Shown in pieces: positions 1-8,671 of a DNA stretch of 64,000 nucleotides. The DNA is taken from positions 186,001-250,000 of the forward strand of contig NZ_JADOBQ010000002.1 of the NCBI RefSeq assembly GCF_015644665.1, in the 5' to 3' direction. The notes under the pieces are model-generated. The model saw only the letters and a program-made list of their open reading frames with translations. It was not told the DNA's origin and searched no databases. The stretch's first letter is position 1. Each line of letters begins with the position of its first letter. The DNA is from Roseobacter sp. MH60115. GTDB taxonomy: Bacteria; Pseudomonadota; Alphaproteobacteria; Rhodobacterales; Rhodobacteraceae. A program made the position numbers and the translations under genes.

Positions 1-1415
1 GCGACGCGTGTGGAGAAATCCCCGTTGCCAGCGGCTTGAGAAACCTGTCCGATCCGCTCCTGCAGCGCATCCTGCTCCTTCTGACGCTGGGATGCTTCCG
101 CTGCAGCACGCTCACGTTCCTCATGGAGCGCCTTTTGCTCCGCAAGCATTCTCATCTGCTCTTCCGCCATGACCCGATGCTCTTCCGCCGCTTTCTCGGC
201 CGCTTCGGTCAGTTCAAGATTTCGGATCAGTGAAGAGCGGAAGGAACTCGCCGCTTCGGCGATAGAACCAATTTCAGTTGCGCCCGCCAGGTCGCTGAAC
301 GTCACGGACGTGTTCCCCTGCGCCAACGCCGAGATGCGTTCGGAAAGATCTTTGGCAGGTGCAACGGCGGAGGTTTTGAGTATGCGCCCGATCCCGAGCG
401 CCAGCGCCGCACAGATTAGTGCAGTTGCCGATGCAATGACCATCCCAATGTATTTGGAGGACCGAATATCGTCGTCCAGATCCCTCGTTTGCTCGTAAAG
501 GCTCACATCGATTGTCGAATCGAGCTGTGCAAGCGCTTCAAGGGCAGGGCCATCCGACACTTTCACAAGGGCGTCAATTTCCGTGGCTGAGAGACCCTCC
601 GCTACCGCCCTCTGGGCTTGTTCCAAACCCTGTTCATACTGCGAAACAACCTCTCTCAAGGCGTCGAGCGCCGCGATCTCCGTGTCGTTGGTGGGCAGGG
701 ATGCGTAGAGCTCGATATCGAACTTTGCCCGCTCCAGTGACGCCGTGATCTTTTCGACGCGCGGGGCGTCCTTGCGCAACACGTAGTTCTTGAAATGGTG
801 GATCATGCCGCCATAGCCAAGTGCGCTGCGCAGGTCGCTCAACAATCCGGACTTGCTCTTGCTTCCTTCTTCCGCAGAGAGGCCTGTGGCTTCCACATAC
901 GCAAGTTGTTGAGCGGCGGCGATGGCGGCAAGAGCGTCGAGTGCTGGGGAATCGTCAATCTTGACGACGGCATCAATGTCCTCCGGCGTGGCCCCTGTCT
1001 CCACCATGGCTTTGACGTCATTGGACTTTGCCAGATAGGCGGCAACGACGGCGGTGATGTTCTCTGCATGTACCTTGTTTTCGGGGCTGGTTCTGGCCAG
1101 CCGCTCCAGCGCGATTTTCGCAGCGTGGGCGTCATCAGAGATATCGTCGAAATGCCGTTCCGTGCCTCTGAGGACATAGTTCTTGAAGGAGTGGATCAAA
1201 CCGCCGTAACCGACCGACGTAATGACCTCGCCCAACTCAATACCAACCGGGTCGGCAGAATGCGACAGGATGCCTGCATCGCGTTCGGATTCCATCAAAA
1301 GATAGACGATGACGGCAGCACAGGCCGTCAACAGCAAGCCCGCAGATGTCAATGCCGCGACGATCATGCGAAAAAGAGTATCAAGCGAGGTATTTTTGAG
1401 CGATTCCGGTAACAT
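1..1415 (-). CDS. Methyl-accepting chemotaxis protein, N-terminal part (runs off the left edge)
   Basis: Membrane receptor expected to feed the CheA/CheW chemotaxis pathway. The minus strand is open for 471 codons from the ATG at 1415, which has AGGAGG at 1421-1426, and the frame continues past base 1. A first membrane segment lies at about residues 15-40 and a second at about 317-340. A HAMP region follows (about 341-395), then a charged coiled coil, and the start of what looks like a second HAMP (GDFSTRV) at the edge. The conserved methyl-accepting domain is outside the window, so the MCP call rests on architecture; a sensor kinase or diguanylate cyclase with the same front end is possible. 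The sensor region carries the motif GYGGxIHxFKNYVLR twice, at about residues 68-84 and 198-214, so it looks duplicated. Confidence 0.75.
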   Translation of the reverse strand, partial: MLPESLKNTSLDTLFRMIVAALTSAGLLLTACAAVIVYLLMESERDAGILSHSADPVGIELGEVITSVGYGGLIHSFKNYVLRGTERHFDDISDDAHAAKIALERLARTSPENKVHAENITAVVAAYLAKSNDVKAMVETGATPEDIDAVVKIDDSPALDALAAIAAAQQLAYVEATGLSAEEGSKSKSGLLSDLRSALGYGGMIHHFKNYVLRKDAPRVEKITASLERAKFDIELYASLPTNDTEIAALDALREVVSQYEQGLEQAQRAVAEGLSATEIDALVKVSDGPALEALAQLDSTIDVSLYEQTRDLDDDIRSSKYIGMVIASATALICAALALGIGRILKTSAVAPAKDLSERISALAQGNTSVTFSDLAGATEIGSIAEAASSFRSSLIRNLELTEAAEKAAEEHRVMAEEQMRMLAEQKALHEERERAAAEASQRQKEQDALQERIGQVSQAAGNGDFSTRV

Positions 1416-1735
1416 ATCGGCCTCCTAGCGAGTGGTCGGTCCCGATCTGTATGCCTTGGGATACCCTAACAACCGGTTAGCTTTGAGGTAAAATCTGCAC
1501 TTTTCTGCATACTCGGAAAAACCTCAAAGATCAGAACATGTTGCGTGGCAGAACCGGTGAAACTGGTGACTCGAATGCCTTCGCTCTTGGCATGAAGCGG
1601 GGTGTTGGGGTAGTCTGTTTTGGCCGACTGAGGGCGGCACCCAGGTCCGCGGAAAGCCGTCATCGGCGCCCTTTCATATCGCTTAGAACACTTTGGTGTT
1701 TCTCATGCCCGATCCAGCGGACCGAAGGGCAGGAT
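1416..1735. other. Intergenic region between divergent genes
   Basis: About 320 bases separate the chemotaxis receptor start from the ankyrin gene. The stretch must hold both promoters, but no convincing -35/-10 pair, operator or RNA structure could be picked out by eye. The plus frame is open from 1538, but it has no family-like sequence before 1736. Confidence 0.4.
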
Positions 1736-3289
1736 ATGAGGAAACCCATGACAAAATCCCTTGATCAACTGCGACGTGATGCGAAGGCGTTGCGCCGGGC
1801 GTACGAGGCCGATGAGATCTATGCGCGGCAACGCGTCGCCAACCACCCGCCGCGCCCTGATGGCGCTCCGCTGAAACATGCTGATTTCCTGCATGTCATC
1901 GCCCGCGAAGCTCAGTTCGAAAGCTGGCCTGCTCTGAAACTCGCCGCAGAACTGCAGGGGCTTGATCGGGCGGCCCTGCAACAACGGCTCAAAATCGCGA
2001 TCTTTCAGGGGCAGAGCCACGTGATTGAAAAGCTGCTCACCGATACGCCCGACTTGGCGGAGGGGCAGTTCGGCTTGCAGGTGGCGCTCTATGATCTGAT
2101 GGCTGTGAAGGCGGTGCTGGCGGTGGATCAACAGGCCGCCGTCCGTCCCCTTGGCCCGCGGACACCGATGTGTCATCTGGCTTTTTCCCGGTACATCCAT
2201 CACCGGCCTGACCGTGCCGATGACATGATTGCACTTGCTGAACTGCTGCTCGCCCATGGGGCATCTGTGAATGACTCCATGCCGGTGGCACCGGACAATG
2301 ATCACCAGCTATCCGCTCTCTATGGTGCCATCGGTCACGCGAACAACATGATACTCGGGCAGTGGCTGCTGGAGCACGGCGCCGACCCGAACGATGGCGA
2401 ATCGCTCTATCACGCGACGGAACTTGGACACCACGAGGGGCTCCGGCTGTTGTTGAAACACGGGGCCGATCCGCGCGGCACGAATGCGCTGCTGCGGGCC
2501 ATGGATTTCCATGATGTCGAGGCGGTCAGGCTGCTGCTGGCGGCGGGTGCGCGGCCCAATGATTTCGATGGCACCCATGTGGGGGGAGAGCGCCCGTGGG
2601 TCATTCCGGCCTTGCATCAGGCCGCACGCCGGATGTCCCGCCGGGAGATGGTAGAGCTTCTGCTGGCGGCGGGGGCGGACCCCGCGGACACCTACGAAGG
2701 ACACTCGGCCTATGCTTACGCGCGTGTGTTCGGCAATCAGGTATTGGCGGATGCAATCGAGGCAAAGGGTACTGCGCCACGGCTGAGTCCGGTAGAGGAG
2801 ATGCTTGCCAACGCGGCGTCAGGCGGGGATGTCGGGGGCGCACGGATCGATCCCGCGCAGTTGCCCGGGGCCTACCGGGATATCATCCGCATGATCCTGC
2901 ATCTGCCGGGCAAGGGCGATCACATCAAACGGCTGGTGGGACTGGGGGTCCCCTTCGATGCGCCTGATGCCGAGGGCCTGACCCCGCTGCATGTTGCTGG
3001 CTGGGAAGGCCTGCCCGAATTGATGACGTATTTCATCGAGATCGGCGCCAATCTGGATCATCAGAACGGCTACGGCGGTACGCTATTGTCGACGATCCTG
3101 CACGGCTCTGAGAATTGCCCGCAACGGGCAGAGCGTGATCACGCGGCTTGCCTGGTGGCGGCCCTGCAAGCAGGCGTGCCCGTGCCACGACGCGCGCCGG
3201 ATGCGGCTGTTGATCCGGTGTTGGCCGATCTGCTTGCAGACTGGGTGGACCACCACCCGGAGCAAGTGGTGGACGGCGGGCCGCTCTGA
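1736..3289 (+). CDS. Ankyrin-repeat protein
   Basis: Protein of about 517 residues built largely of ankyrin repeats. Repeat signatures such as LLEHGADPN, LLLKHGADP, LLLAAGARPN, LLLAAGADP and GLTPLHVAGWEG run from about residue 160 to 420. The N-terminal 90 residues (DQLRRDAKALRRAYEAD...) form a charged helical domain seen in many proteobacterial ankyrin proteins. Ankyrin stacks mediate protein binding, and the partner is unknown. The start is taken as the ATG at 1736 (GAAGGG upstream); the ATG at 1748 with TGAGGA just before it is equally plausible. The frame is open back to 1538 but that part looks non-coding. The gene converges on pxpA with an 18-base gap. No signal peptide is evident. Confidence 0.8.
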   Translation: MRKPMTKSLDQLRRDAKALRRAYEADEIYARQRVANHPPRPDGAPLKHADFLHVIAREAQFESWPALKLAAELQGLDRAALQQRLKIAIFQGQSHVIEKLLTDTPDLAEGQFGLQVALYDLMAVKAVLAVDQQAAVRPLGPRTPMCHLAFSRYIHHRPDRADDMIALAELLLAHGASVNDSMPVAPDNDHQLSALYGAIGHANNMILGQWLLEHGADPNDGESLYHATELGHHEGLRLLLKHGADPRGTNALLRAMDFHDVEAVRLLLAAGARPNDFDGTHVGGERPWVIPALHQAARRMSRREMVELLLAAGADPADTYEGHSAYAYARVFGNQVLADAIEAKGTAPRLSPVEEMLANAASGGDVGGARIDPAQLPGAYRDIIRMILHLPGKGDHIKRLVGLGVPFDAPDAEGLTPLHVAGWEGLPELMTYFIEIGANLDHQNGYGGTLLSTILHGSENCPQRAERDHAACLVAALQAGVPVPRRAPDAAVDPVLADLLADWVDHHPEQVVDGGPL

Positions 3290-3307
3290 TCCTCGGAAAG
3301 GCCCTGA

Positions 3308-4075
3308 TCAGCGCCGACCGTCAAACTGCGTGACGGTCACCCCCGCTGTCTCCAAAGCCCCCCGCACAGAGCCGGCAATCTGCACAGCGGTCGGCGTGTC
3401 CCCATGCAGGCAGATGGTGTTGATATCGGTTTCGATCTGCTTGCCGGAGGCGGTGATGATCGCGCCTGCCTGTACCATCTCGACCATGCGCTGGCCTGCG
3501 ACCTCCGGATCGTGGATCACCGCGCCCGGCAGGCTGCGGTCCACCAGCGTTGCGTCATCGTTGTAGGCGCGGTCGGCAAAGATTTCGCCTGCATGGGCGC
3601 AGCCCAACGCCCGCACGGCCGCCTCCTGTGCCGTGGCGCAGAGCACCATGACGATCAGCTCGGGATCAACCGAGAGCGCCGCGTCATAGCAATCCCGCGC
3701 CAGCTGTTCGTCCTCCGAGGCCATATTCGCCAGCGCGCCGTGCAGTTTCAGATGCCGCACCTTGGTGCCCATCGCGCGCGCGACCCCCACTGAGGCCGCC
3801 ACCTGATAGCGAATGGAATTCTGCAACTCGCCGCGCGGCACGTTCATGCGCCGCCGCCCAAAACCCTGCAAGTCGGCAAAGCCGGGGTGTGCGCCGATGC
3901 CTACGCCGTTTTCCATCGCGATCCCCATGGTGGTCGCCATCACCTGCGCGTCCCCCGCATGTGCGCCACAGGCAATATTGGCCGAGGTCACGATTTTCAG
4001 CAGGGCGGCGTCATCGCCCATTTTCCACGGGCCAAAGCTCTCTCCCATATCGGCATTCAGGTCTACGCGGGTCAT
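3308..4075 (-). CDS. pxpA: 5-oxoprolinase subunit A (LamB/YcsF family)
   Basis: Subunit of the prokaryotic PxpABC 5-oxoprolinase, which opens 5-oxoproline to glutamate with ATP. The 255-residue protein starts with the family hallmark DLNADMGESFG and has IACGAHAGD and GAHPGF further in; its length is normal for the family. The start is the ATG at 4075 because GAAGGAG lies 5 bases upstream and the family motif follows at once; the open frame runs further upstream into pxpC. It is the last gene of a minus-strand series that begins with a TRAP transporter. PxpB and PxpC lie directly upstream, so the full complex is encoded here. Confidence 0.92.
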   Translation of the reverse strand: MTRVDLNADMGESFGPWKMGDDAALLKIVTSANIACGAHAGDAQVMATTMGIAMENGVGIGAHPGFADLQGFGRRRMNVPRGELQNSIRYQVAASVGVARAMGTKVRHLKLHGALANMASEDEQLARDCYDAALSVDPELIVMVLCATAQEAAVRALGCAHAGEIFADRAYNDDATLVDRSLPGAVIHDPEVAGQRMVEMVQAGAIITASGKQIETDINTICLHGDTPTAVQIAGSVRGALETAGVTVTQFDGRR

Positions 4076-4085
4076 GGGGTCTCCT

Positions 4086-5108
4086 TCAGGGGGCAAATGG
4101 GTCGGCGGTGGCCGACACGGCGCCGCTGACCAGTTGGTAACTGAGCAAATCCGCGATGTCATGCGGATCGCGGACAAGCGGTTCGACGCGCGATGGCAGG
4201 GCCTTGATCTCGGCGCGGGCGCGTTTTTCGATCTCGATGGCTTCTTCTAGCGTGACGGTCTCGAAACGAAGCGGTGCACCCGCCGGCGCCTGCGCCACGC
4301 ACGGCAGGTCTGCCGGGATCACCGTGCCAATCCGGGGGTACCCGCCGGTGGTCTGGCTTTCGCACATCAGCACATAGGGCGCGCCGTCGCCTGCGATCTG
4401 GATGTCGCCGGGTGTGATTACCTCGGAGACGATGCTGAGCCCGCCTTCGGCGTGAAACCCTTCTGCATCGGTTTCCAGCCGGACCCCCTGACGGTTGGCG
4501 CGAGGGTCGCGTCGAAACTCCGTGCGGGTGAAACGCGCCCGGGTGTCCACCGAGAAAAACGTGGACTGAAAGGAGTCCACGATGCGCACGGTGCCACCGT
4601 TGAAACGGTCTTGCGGGGTTAGGAAAACGCCCGACGACGTTTGCGGGTTGGGCGCAATGGGCAGCGCGTCGCCTTCCTTCAGCAGCGCGCCAATCCCCGC
4701 CGCCAGATGGGCGGCACGTGCGCCCATCTCCATCGGCGCCTCAAAACCACCCGCGATATGGAGATACCCATAGGTGCCGGATTGCGCGCCGCCAATGACC
4801 AGCTTTGCACCGGTGGGCAGGGTGTGGCTTGCGTTCCAGATCAGCGGCGCGCCGTCCAGTGTCGCGGTCATCCGCGCGCCGGTGAGGGCGATCACCGTAT
4901 CAGTGGTGGCCTCGAAACTGCCGCCCATGCCCATCATCTCTATGGCCGCGCAGGTCGCGCTTTGGCGCAGGAGTGCGGCACCCTCCTGCAAGGCAAGCAC
5001 GTCGGCAGCGCCGCTGCGGGTCAGCCCGTGCGCCAGGTATCCCGTCCGCCCCATATCCTGCAGGCTCAGCGCCGGACCCGCCGACAGAATGCGCAGCGCG
5101 GCCCTCAT
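4086..5108 (-). CDS. pxpC: 5-oxoprolinase subunit C (biotin-dependent carboxyltransferase-like)
   Basis: 340-residue protein of the KipA/PxpC family (allophanate hydrolase subunit 2 fold). It opens with the characteristic QDMGRTGYLAHGLTRSGAAD segment and carries GGAQSGTYGYLHIAGG and SQTTGGYPRIGTVI motifs typical of the family. In PxpABC it acts with PxpB as the ATP-dependent kinase half while PxpA completes the ring opening; this division comes from work on homologues. Its ATG overlaps the pxpB stop by 4 bases (5105-5108), so the two are probably translationally coupled. pxpA follows after a short gap that holds the pxpA ribosome binding site. Confidence 0.92.
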   Translation of the reverse strand: MRAALRILSAGPALSLQDMGRTGYLAHGLTRSGAADVLALQEGAALLRQSATCAAIEMMGMGGSFEATTDTVIALTGARMTATLDGAPLIWNASHTLPTGAKLVIGGAQSGTYGYLHIAGGFEAPMEMGARAAHLAAGIGALLKEGDALPIAPNPQTSSGVFLTPQDRFNGGTVRIVDSFQSTFFSVDTRARFTRTEFRRDPRANRQGVRLETDAEGFHAEGGLSIVSEVITPGDIQIAGDGAPYVLMCESQTTGGYPRIGTVIPADLPCVAQAPAGAPLRFETVTLEEAIEIEKRARAEIKALPSRVEPLVRDPHDIADLLSYQLVSGAVSATADPFAP

Positions 5109-5836
5109 GAAATCGCCTCACGGTCAGCAGCGCCATAGCTATGTTTGGCAACCAGTTTGTCAAACGCAGGGCGATCCATGGCCGGGAAAATCAACTCGTC
5201 CCCGGGGACCAGGGCAAAGGGATCTTCTGTCAGCTGGTTGAAGTTGCGAAACGCGGTTTGCCCCACATGCCGCCAGCCGGTGGGGGTGGGAGCTGTGAAG
5301 ATGATCAACTGCCGGATCGCTGTGACAAGCGCCCCGGATGGCACGCTCTTGGTCAGCCCCTGCTGGCGCGGGATGTTCCAGACCTCGGGCAATTCGCCCA
5401 GGTAAGGCTGACCGGGCGCGAACCCGATGGTGAGGACACGGACCCGCGCGGTTGAGAGCTGCGCAATGGCCTCGTCCGGGTCAAGGCCCGCAACACCTGC
5501 GGCCTCCTCCAACTGTGGGGCCAGATCTGTTCCATAGACCGTTGGGACGTGCCAGAGGGTGCGGCCCTTGGGCAGGGGTGCCGCGTACCAATCCTGCCGG
5601 GCCAGCAGGGCCCGTAGCCGCTCTTCGATCTCATCGGCAGAGACGTCGACCAGATCGACAGCGACAAAGACCGACACCAGCGACATCATGGTCTCTGTCA
5701 CTTCCGGCCAGACCTCGGCTTCCAGCACGGCGCGAAAGGCGAGGGCGGCGCGGTTGGCCGGTTCGCTCATGGCATCGCCAAAGCTGACCAGCAGACCGGA
5801 GAGGCCGACACGCCGGATGCAGGGTGTCTCCGTCAT
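5105..5836 (-). CDS. pxpB: 5-oxoprolinase subunit B (KipI family)
   Basis: 243-residue protein of the KipI/PxpB family (allophanate hydrolase subunit 1 fold), cytosolic, forming the 5-oxoprolinase with PxpA and PxpC. Family signatures include GFAPGQPYLGELPE and the C-terminal TPTGWRHVGQT segment. The start at 5836 lies one base from the stop of the upstream membrane-protein gene, and the stop overlaps pxpC by 4 bases. The order transporter-SBF-pxpB-pxpC-pxpA suggests that the imported substrate is, or yields, 5-oxoproline or a related cyclic amide. That link is inference from gene order only. Confidence 0.9.
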   Translation of the reverse strand: MTETPCIRRVGLSGLLVSFGDAMSEPANRAALAFRAVLEAEVWPEVTETMMSLVSVFVAVDLVDVSADEIEERLRALLARQDWYAAPLPKGRTLWHVPTVYGTDLAPQLEEAAGVAGLDPDEAIAQLSTARVRVLTIGFAPGQPYLGELPEVWNIPRQQGLTKSVPSGALVTAIRQLIIFTAPTPTGWRHVGQTAFRNFNQLTEDPFALVPGDELIFPAMDRPAFDKLVAKHSYGAADREAIS

Positions 5837-5837
5837 C

Positions 5838-6764
5838 TCAGCCCGCCAGTCTGTAGAGCCGCGGCAACAGGATCGGTGTCAGGTACATGGGCAACTGCCA
5901 GCATGCGACAAAGATCATCACCGGCGCCATGACCTCTGTTGGCAGGGAGACAAGGAAGAGGGCGATGTTGCGGTTGCCAGCCGCCAGTGCGAGAGGGCCG
6001 CTCACAGGGGCCAAGGCGGAACGGCGGAGCAGCAAGAGCGTCATGGCCTGCAAACCGAAAGACAGTGCAAACGCCGCCAGCGCCCAGAGCAGCGCGGTTG
6101 CCGGGTCGCTGCGCAGCATCGGCCCGAGGGCGGCCATCAACCCCACGACGATGATCGCGAAAAAGAGGATCGATGCGCCATCCATTGCCTTGATCTGTCG
6201 CGCGTCCGGCGTTCGCAGTGTCCAGTGGCGCAGTGCAAACCCCAAGGCGGCGGCCCCAAGGATGATCACCAGAGCGCGTAGCGCGATGTTTGCGAGGAAC
6301 CCGATATCCACGGCTACCGGTATCGCCATCAGAACCGGAACGATAGTGAGTGGGAAAATCGCAGTGCCGAGGATCAGGAATTGCATCATCCGGGCCGGGT
6401 CCTGCCGCAGGATGATCGCCAGAGAGGCCCCGCCCGAAATCGTTGGCGCAGCGCAGGCGAGCACAAGCGCCAGGGCCAGAGGTGTGCCCGCAAGTCCGAC
6501 GCCGTTGAGCACCGCGACCAGTGCAAGCGGCAGTGCCAGCTGCAGGATCAGCACGGCAGGCAGGCTCCACCGCAGGTCGCTGAGCGCGCCAAAGGCGGCA
6601 CGGTGACCGATCCGAAAGGCGGTGACCACCAGCAGGATCGCGACCATTTCCGGCAGCCACGGCGCCATCGCGGCGGCCAGGCCGGGCAGGCCGACACCGG
6701 CCAGAAGACCAAGGATCAGCAGGCTGCGGGAGTAGGAGGCACATAAGCCAAAGGCACCTATCAT
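5838..6764 (-). CDS. SBF/BASS-like integral membrane protein
   Basis: 308-residue, almost wholly hydrophobic protein with about nine or ten predicted membrane helices. A segment near residue 270 (AAGNRNIALFL) resembles the conserved GxxN region of bile acid:Na+ symporter (SBF) relatives, so a secondary transporter of that superfamily is likely. The substrate is unknown. Its ATG (6762-6764) abuts the dctM stop without a spacer, and pxpB begins 1 base after its own stop, so it belongs to the TRAP/oxoprolinase transcript. No clear Shine-Dalgarno sequence precedes the ATG, so translation may depend on termination of dctM. An arsenical-resistance-type permease is a less likely alternative. Confidence 0.6.
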   Translation of the reverse strand: MIGAFGLCASYSRSLLILGLLAGVGLPGLAAAMAPWLPEMVAILLVVTAFRIGHRAAFGALSDLRWSLPAVLILQLALPLALVAVLNGVGLAGTPLALALVLACAAPTISGGASLAIILRQDPARMMQFLILGTAIFPLTIVPVLMAIPVAVDIGFLANIALRALVIILGAAALGFALRHWTLRTPDARQIKAMDGASILFFAIIVVGLMAALGPMLRSDPATALLWALAAFALSFGLQAMTLLLLRRSALAPVSGPLALAAGNRNIALFLVSLPTEVMAPVMIFVACWQLPMYLTPILLPRLYRLAG

Positions 6765-8072
6765 CTAGGGGGTGTTTCGGATGTTTTCCGGCAGCCATGT
6801 GGCGATATCCGGGAACCAGATCAGGACGAAAACCATCAGCACCATGATCGCGAACATCGGCAGCGCGGCCTTGGTGATATAGCCCATTTCGTGCTGCGTC
6901 ATGCCTTGCAATACAAAGAGGTTGAACCCGATGGGTGGGGTGATCTGCGCCATCTCGACCACAACCACCACGAAGATGCCGAACCAGATCAGATCAATGC
7001 CTGCCTCGCGCACCATCGGCTCGACGATGGCCATGGTCAGGACCACCGCCGAGATGCCATCGAGGAACATGCCAAGGATGATGTAGAAGACCAAGAGCGC
7101 CATGAGTAGCTCGAACCGTCCCAGCTCCATTGCGGCGATGTTATCGGCCAGCGCTCGCGGCAGGCCGGTGAACCCCATCGACAGCTTCAGAAAGGCTGCC
7201 CCTGCAAGGATCAGCGCGATCATCGCCGAGGTGCGCATCGCACCCATCAGGCTCTCACGAAAGGACGTCGGCGTCAGCGAGCCTTGTGCCGCCGCGAGTG
7301 TTAGCGCGCCGATCACGCCGATGGCGGCCGCTTCTGTGGCCGTGGCATAGCCGCCGTACATTGAGCCGATGACGACGAAGATCAGGGCCAGCACAGGCAC
7401 GAGAAACCGCGAGTTACGCAGCTTTTCCGCAAAGCTCATGCCGGTTTCCATGGTTGGGTTCCACGAGGGCGAGGTCTTGGACACCACGGCGACATAGGCC
7501 ATGAACATCGCCGCCAGCATCAGGCCGGGGAAGACGCCTGCAAAAAAGAGCTTGGTGATGCTTTCGTTCACCGTCACGCCATAGACGATCAGCGCGATGG
7601 ACGGCGGGATCATCAGCCCCAGCGTGGCCGCACCGGCCAGCGTGCCGATCACCATCTTTTCGGGGTAATTGCGGGCCCGCAGCTCGGGGATGGCCATCTT
7701 GCCCACGGTCGTCAGTGTCGCGGCGGAGGACCCGGACACGGCGGCGAAGATCGTGCAGGAAACGATGTTGGTATGCACCAGCCCGCCCGGCATACGCGCG
7801 AGCCAGGGCGACAGCCCCTTGAACATGTCTTCTGATAGTCGCGTGCGATAGAGGATCTCACCCATCCAGATGAAGAGCGGCAGCGCGGTGAGCGTCCAGC
7901 TGCTGGATGAGGCCCAGATCGTTGTGATCATCGTGTCGCCGACAGGGCGCGTGGTGAAAAGCTCCATGCCCACCCAGGCCACACCCATCAGCGCCAGACC
8001 CACCCAGACGCCGGTGCCCAAGAGCAGGAAAAGGACGACGAGAAAGAGGATGATCGCGTAAAGTTCGGTCAT
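6765..8072 (-). CDS. dctM: TRAP transporter large permease (DctM)
   Basis: 435-residue membrane protein, the transport channel of a tripartite ATP-independent periplasmic system driven by an ion gradient. Typical DctM features are visible: many membrane helices, the PPSIALIVYGV segment, and the C-terminal ITPPIGFNLFVLQGM motif. The length matches the family. It follows dctQ after 4 bases and is followed without a gap by the SBF-like gene. The substrate cannot be read from this subunit; the downstream pxp genes hint at 5-oxoproline or a similar carboxylate. Confidence 0.93.
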   Translation of the reverse strand: MTELYAIILFLVVLFLLLGTGVWVGLALMGVAWVGMELFTTRPVGDTMITTIWASSSSWTLTALPLFIWMGEILYRTRLSEDMFKGLSPWLARMPGGLVHTNIVSCTIFAAVSGSSAATLTTVGKMAIPELRARNYPEKMVIGTLAGAATLGLMIPPSIALIVYGVTVNESITKLFFAGVFPGLMLAAMFMAYVAVVSKTSPSWNPTMETGMSFAEKLRNSRFLVPVLALIFVVIGSMYGGYATATEAAAIGVIGALTLAAAQGSLTPTSFRESLMGAMRTSAMIALILAGAAFLKLSMGFTGLPRALADNIAAMELGRFELLMALLVFYIILGMFLDGISAVVLTMAIVEPMVREAGIDLIWFGIFVVVVVEMAQITPPIGFNLFVLQGMTQHEMGYITKAALPMFAIMVLMVFVLIWFPDIATWLPENIRNTP

Positions 8073-8076
8073 GATG

Positions 8077-8622
8077 TCATTCCCCGTGGCTCTGATCGAC
8101 GCTGTCGCGCACGATACGGTGGTCGCCTTTGACGATCACATGGATGAGATTGTCGGTGAGGGCGATGGCCATCAACCCACCGCCGATCACCATGACGGAC
8201 TGGGGAATCCAAAGGGCCGTCGCGTCCTGCCCCTGGCTGACCTCGTTGAACTTCCAGGACCAATAGACAAACCAATAGGCGTAATAGGTGAAATACCACG
8301 CCACCGCGGCGGCGATGGCAAAGCACCAGATCTCCAACAACCGTTTGGGGCCCGGCGTCACTGCATTGAGCAGGATCGACACGCGGATATGTGCCCCGCG
8401 ATTGAGCGCATTTGCAAAGGCGAGAAAGCTTGCCGCGGCCATCGCGTAGCCTGCGTAATCCGGCGCGCCGGGGAAAATCTCGCCGGTCCAGCGGGCCACC
8501 ATCTGCGCCACGATCAGCACCAGGATCGCGATCAGGCACAGGGCAGCCGCCACGCCGGAGGCAAGGTACAGAAAATCAAGCGTCTTGCGGATCGCAGTCA
8601 CGAGCGCACCCCCTGTTCTCAT
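8077..8622 (-). CDS. dctQ: TRAP transporter small permease (DctQ)
   Basis: 181-residue protein with four predicted membrane helices, the size and pattern of DctQ. Residues 20-45 form helix 1, and a WTGEIFPGAPDYAGYAM segment precedes helix 2, as is common in the family. It pairs with DctM in the inner membrane. It lies between dctP (49-base gap) and dctM (4-base gap) on the minus strand. An internal start is possible a few codons in, but the first ATG is kept because the hydrophobic helix follows shortly. Confidence 0.88.
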   Translation of the reverse strand: MRTGGALVTAIRKTLDFLYLASGVAAALCLIAILVLIVAQMVARWTGEIFPGAPDYAGYAMAAASFLAFANALNRGAHIRVSILLNAVTPGPKRLLEIWCFAIAAAVAWYFTYYAYWFVYWSWKFNEVSQGQDATALWIPQSVMVIGGGLMAIALTDNLIHVIVKGDHRIVRDSVDQSHGE

Positions 8623-8671
8623 GGAAGGTAGAAGGAGGGCGGCCTCGGAACCGTGAGGCCGCCCGGCGCGA

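Noticed and set aside
795-1412. Plus-strand open frame of 205 codons
   Set aside because: It is opposite the continuous chemoreceptor frame, which has a strong ribosome site and duplicated motifs.
1538-1735. N-terminal extension of the ankyrin protein
   Set aside because: The extra 66 residues look non-coding and the ATG at 1538 lacks a ribosome site; starts at 1736 or 1748 fit the family.
5833-6798. 321-codon alternative minus-strand frame overlapping the SBF-like gene
   Set aside because: Its Arg/Gly/Pro-rich translation has no membrane helices, while the frame 5838-6764 gives a regular polytopic protein.
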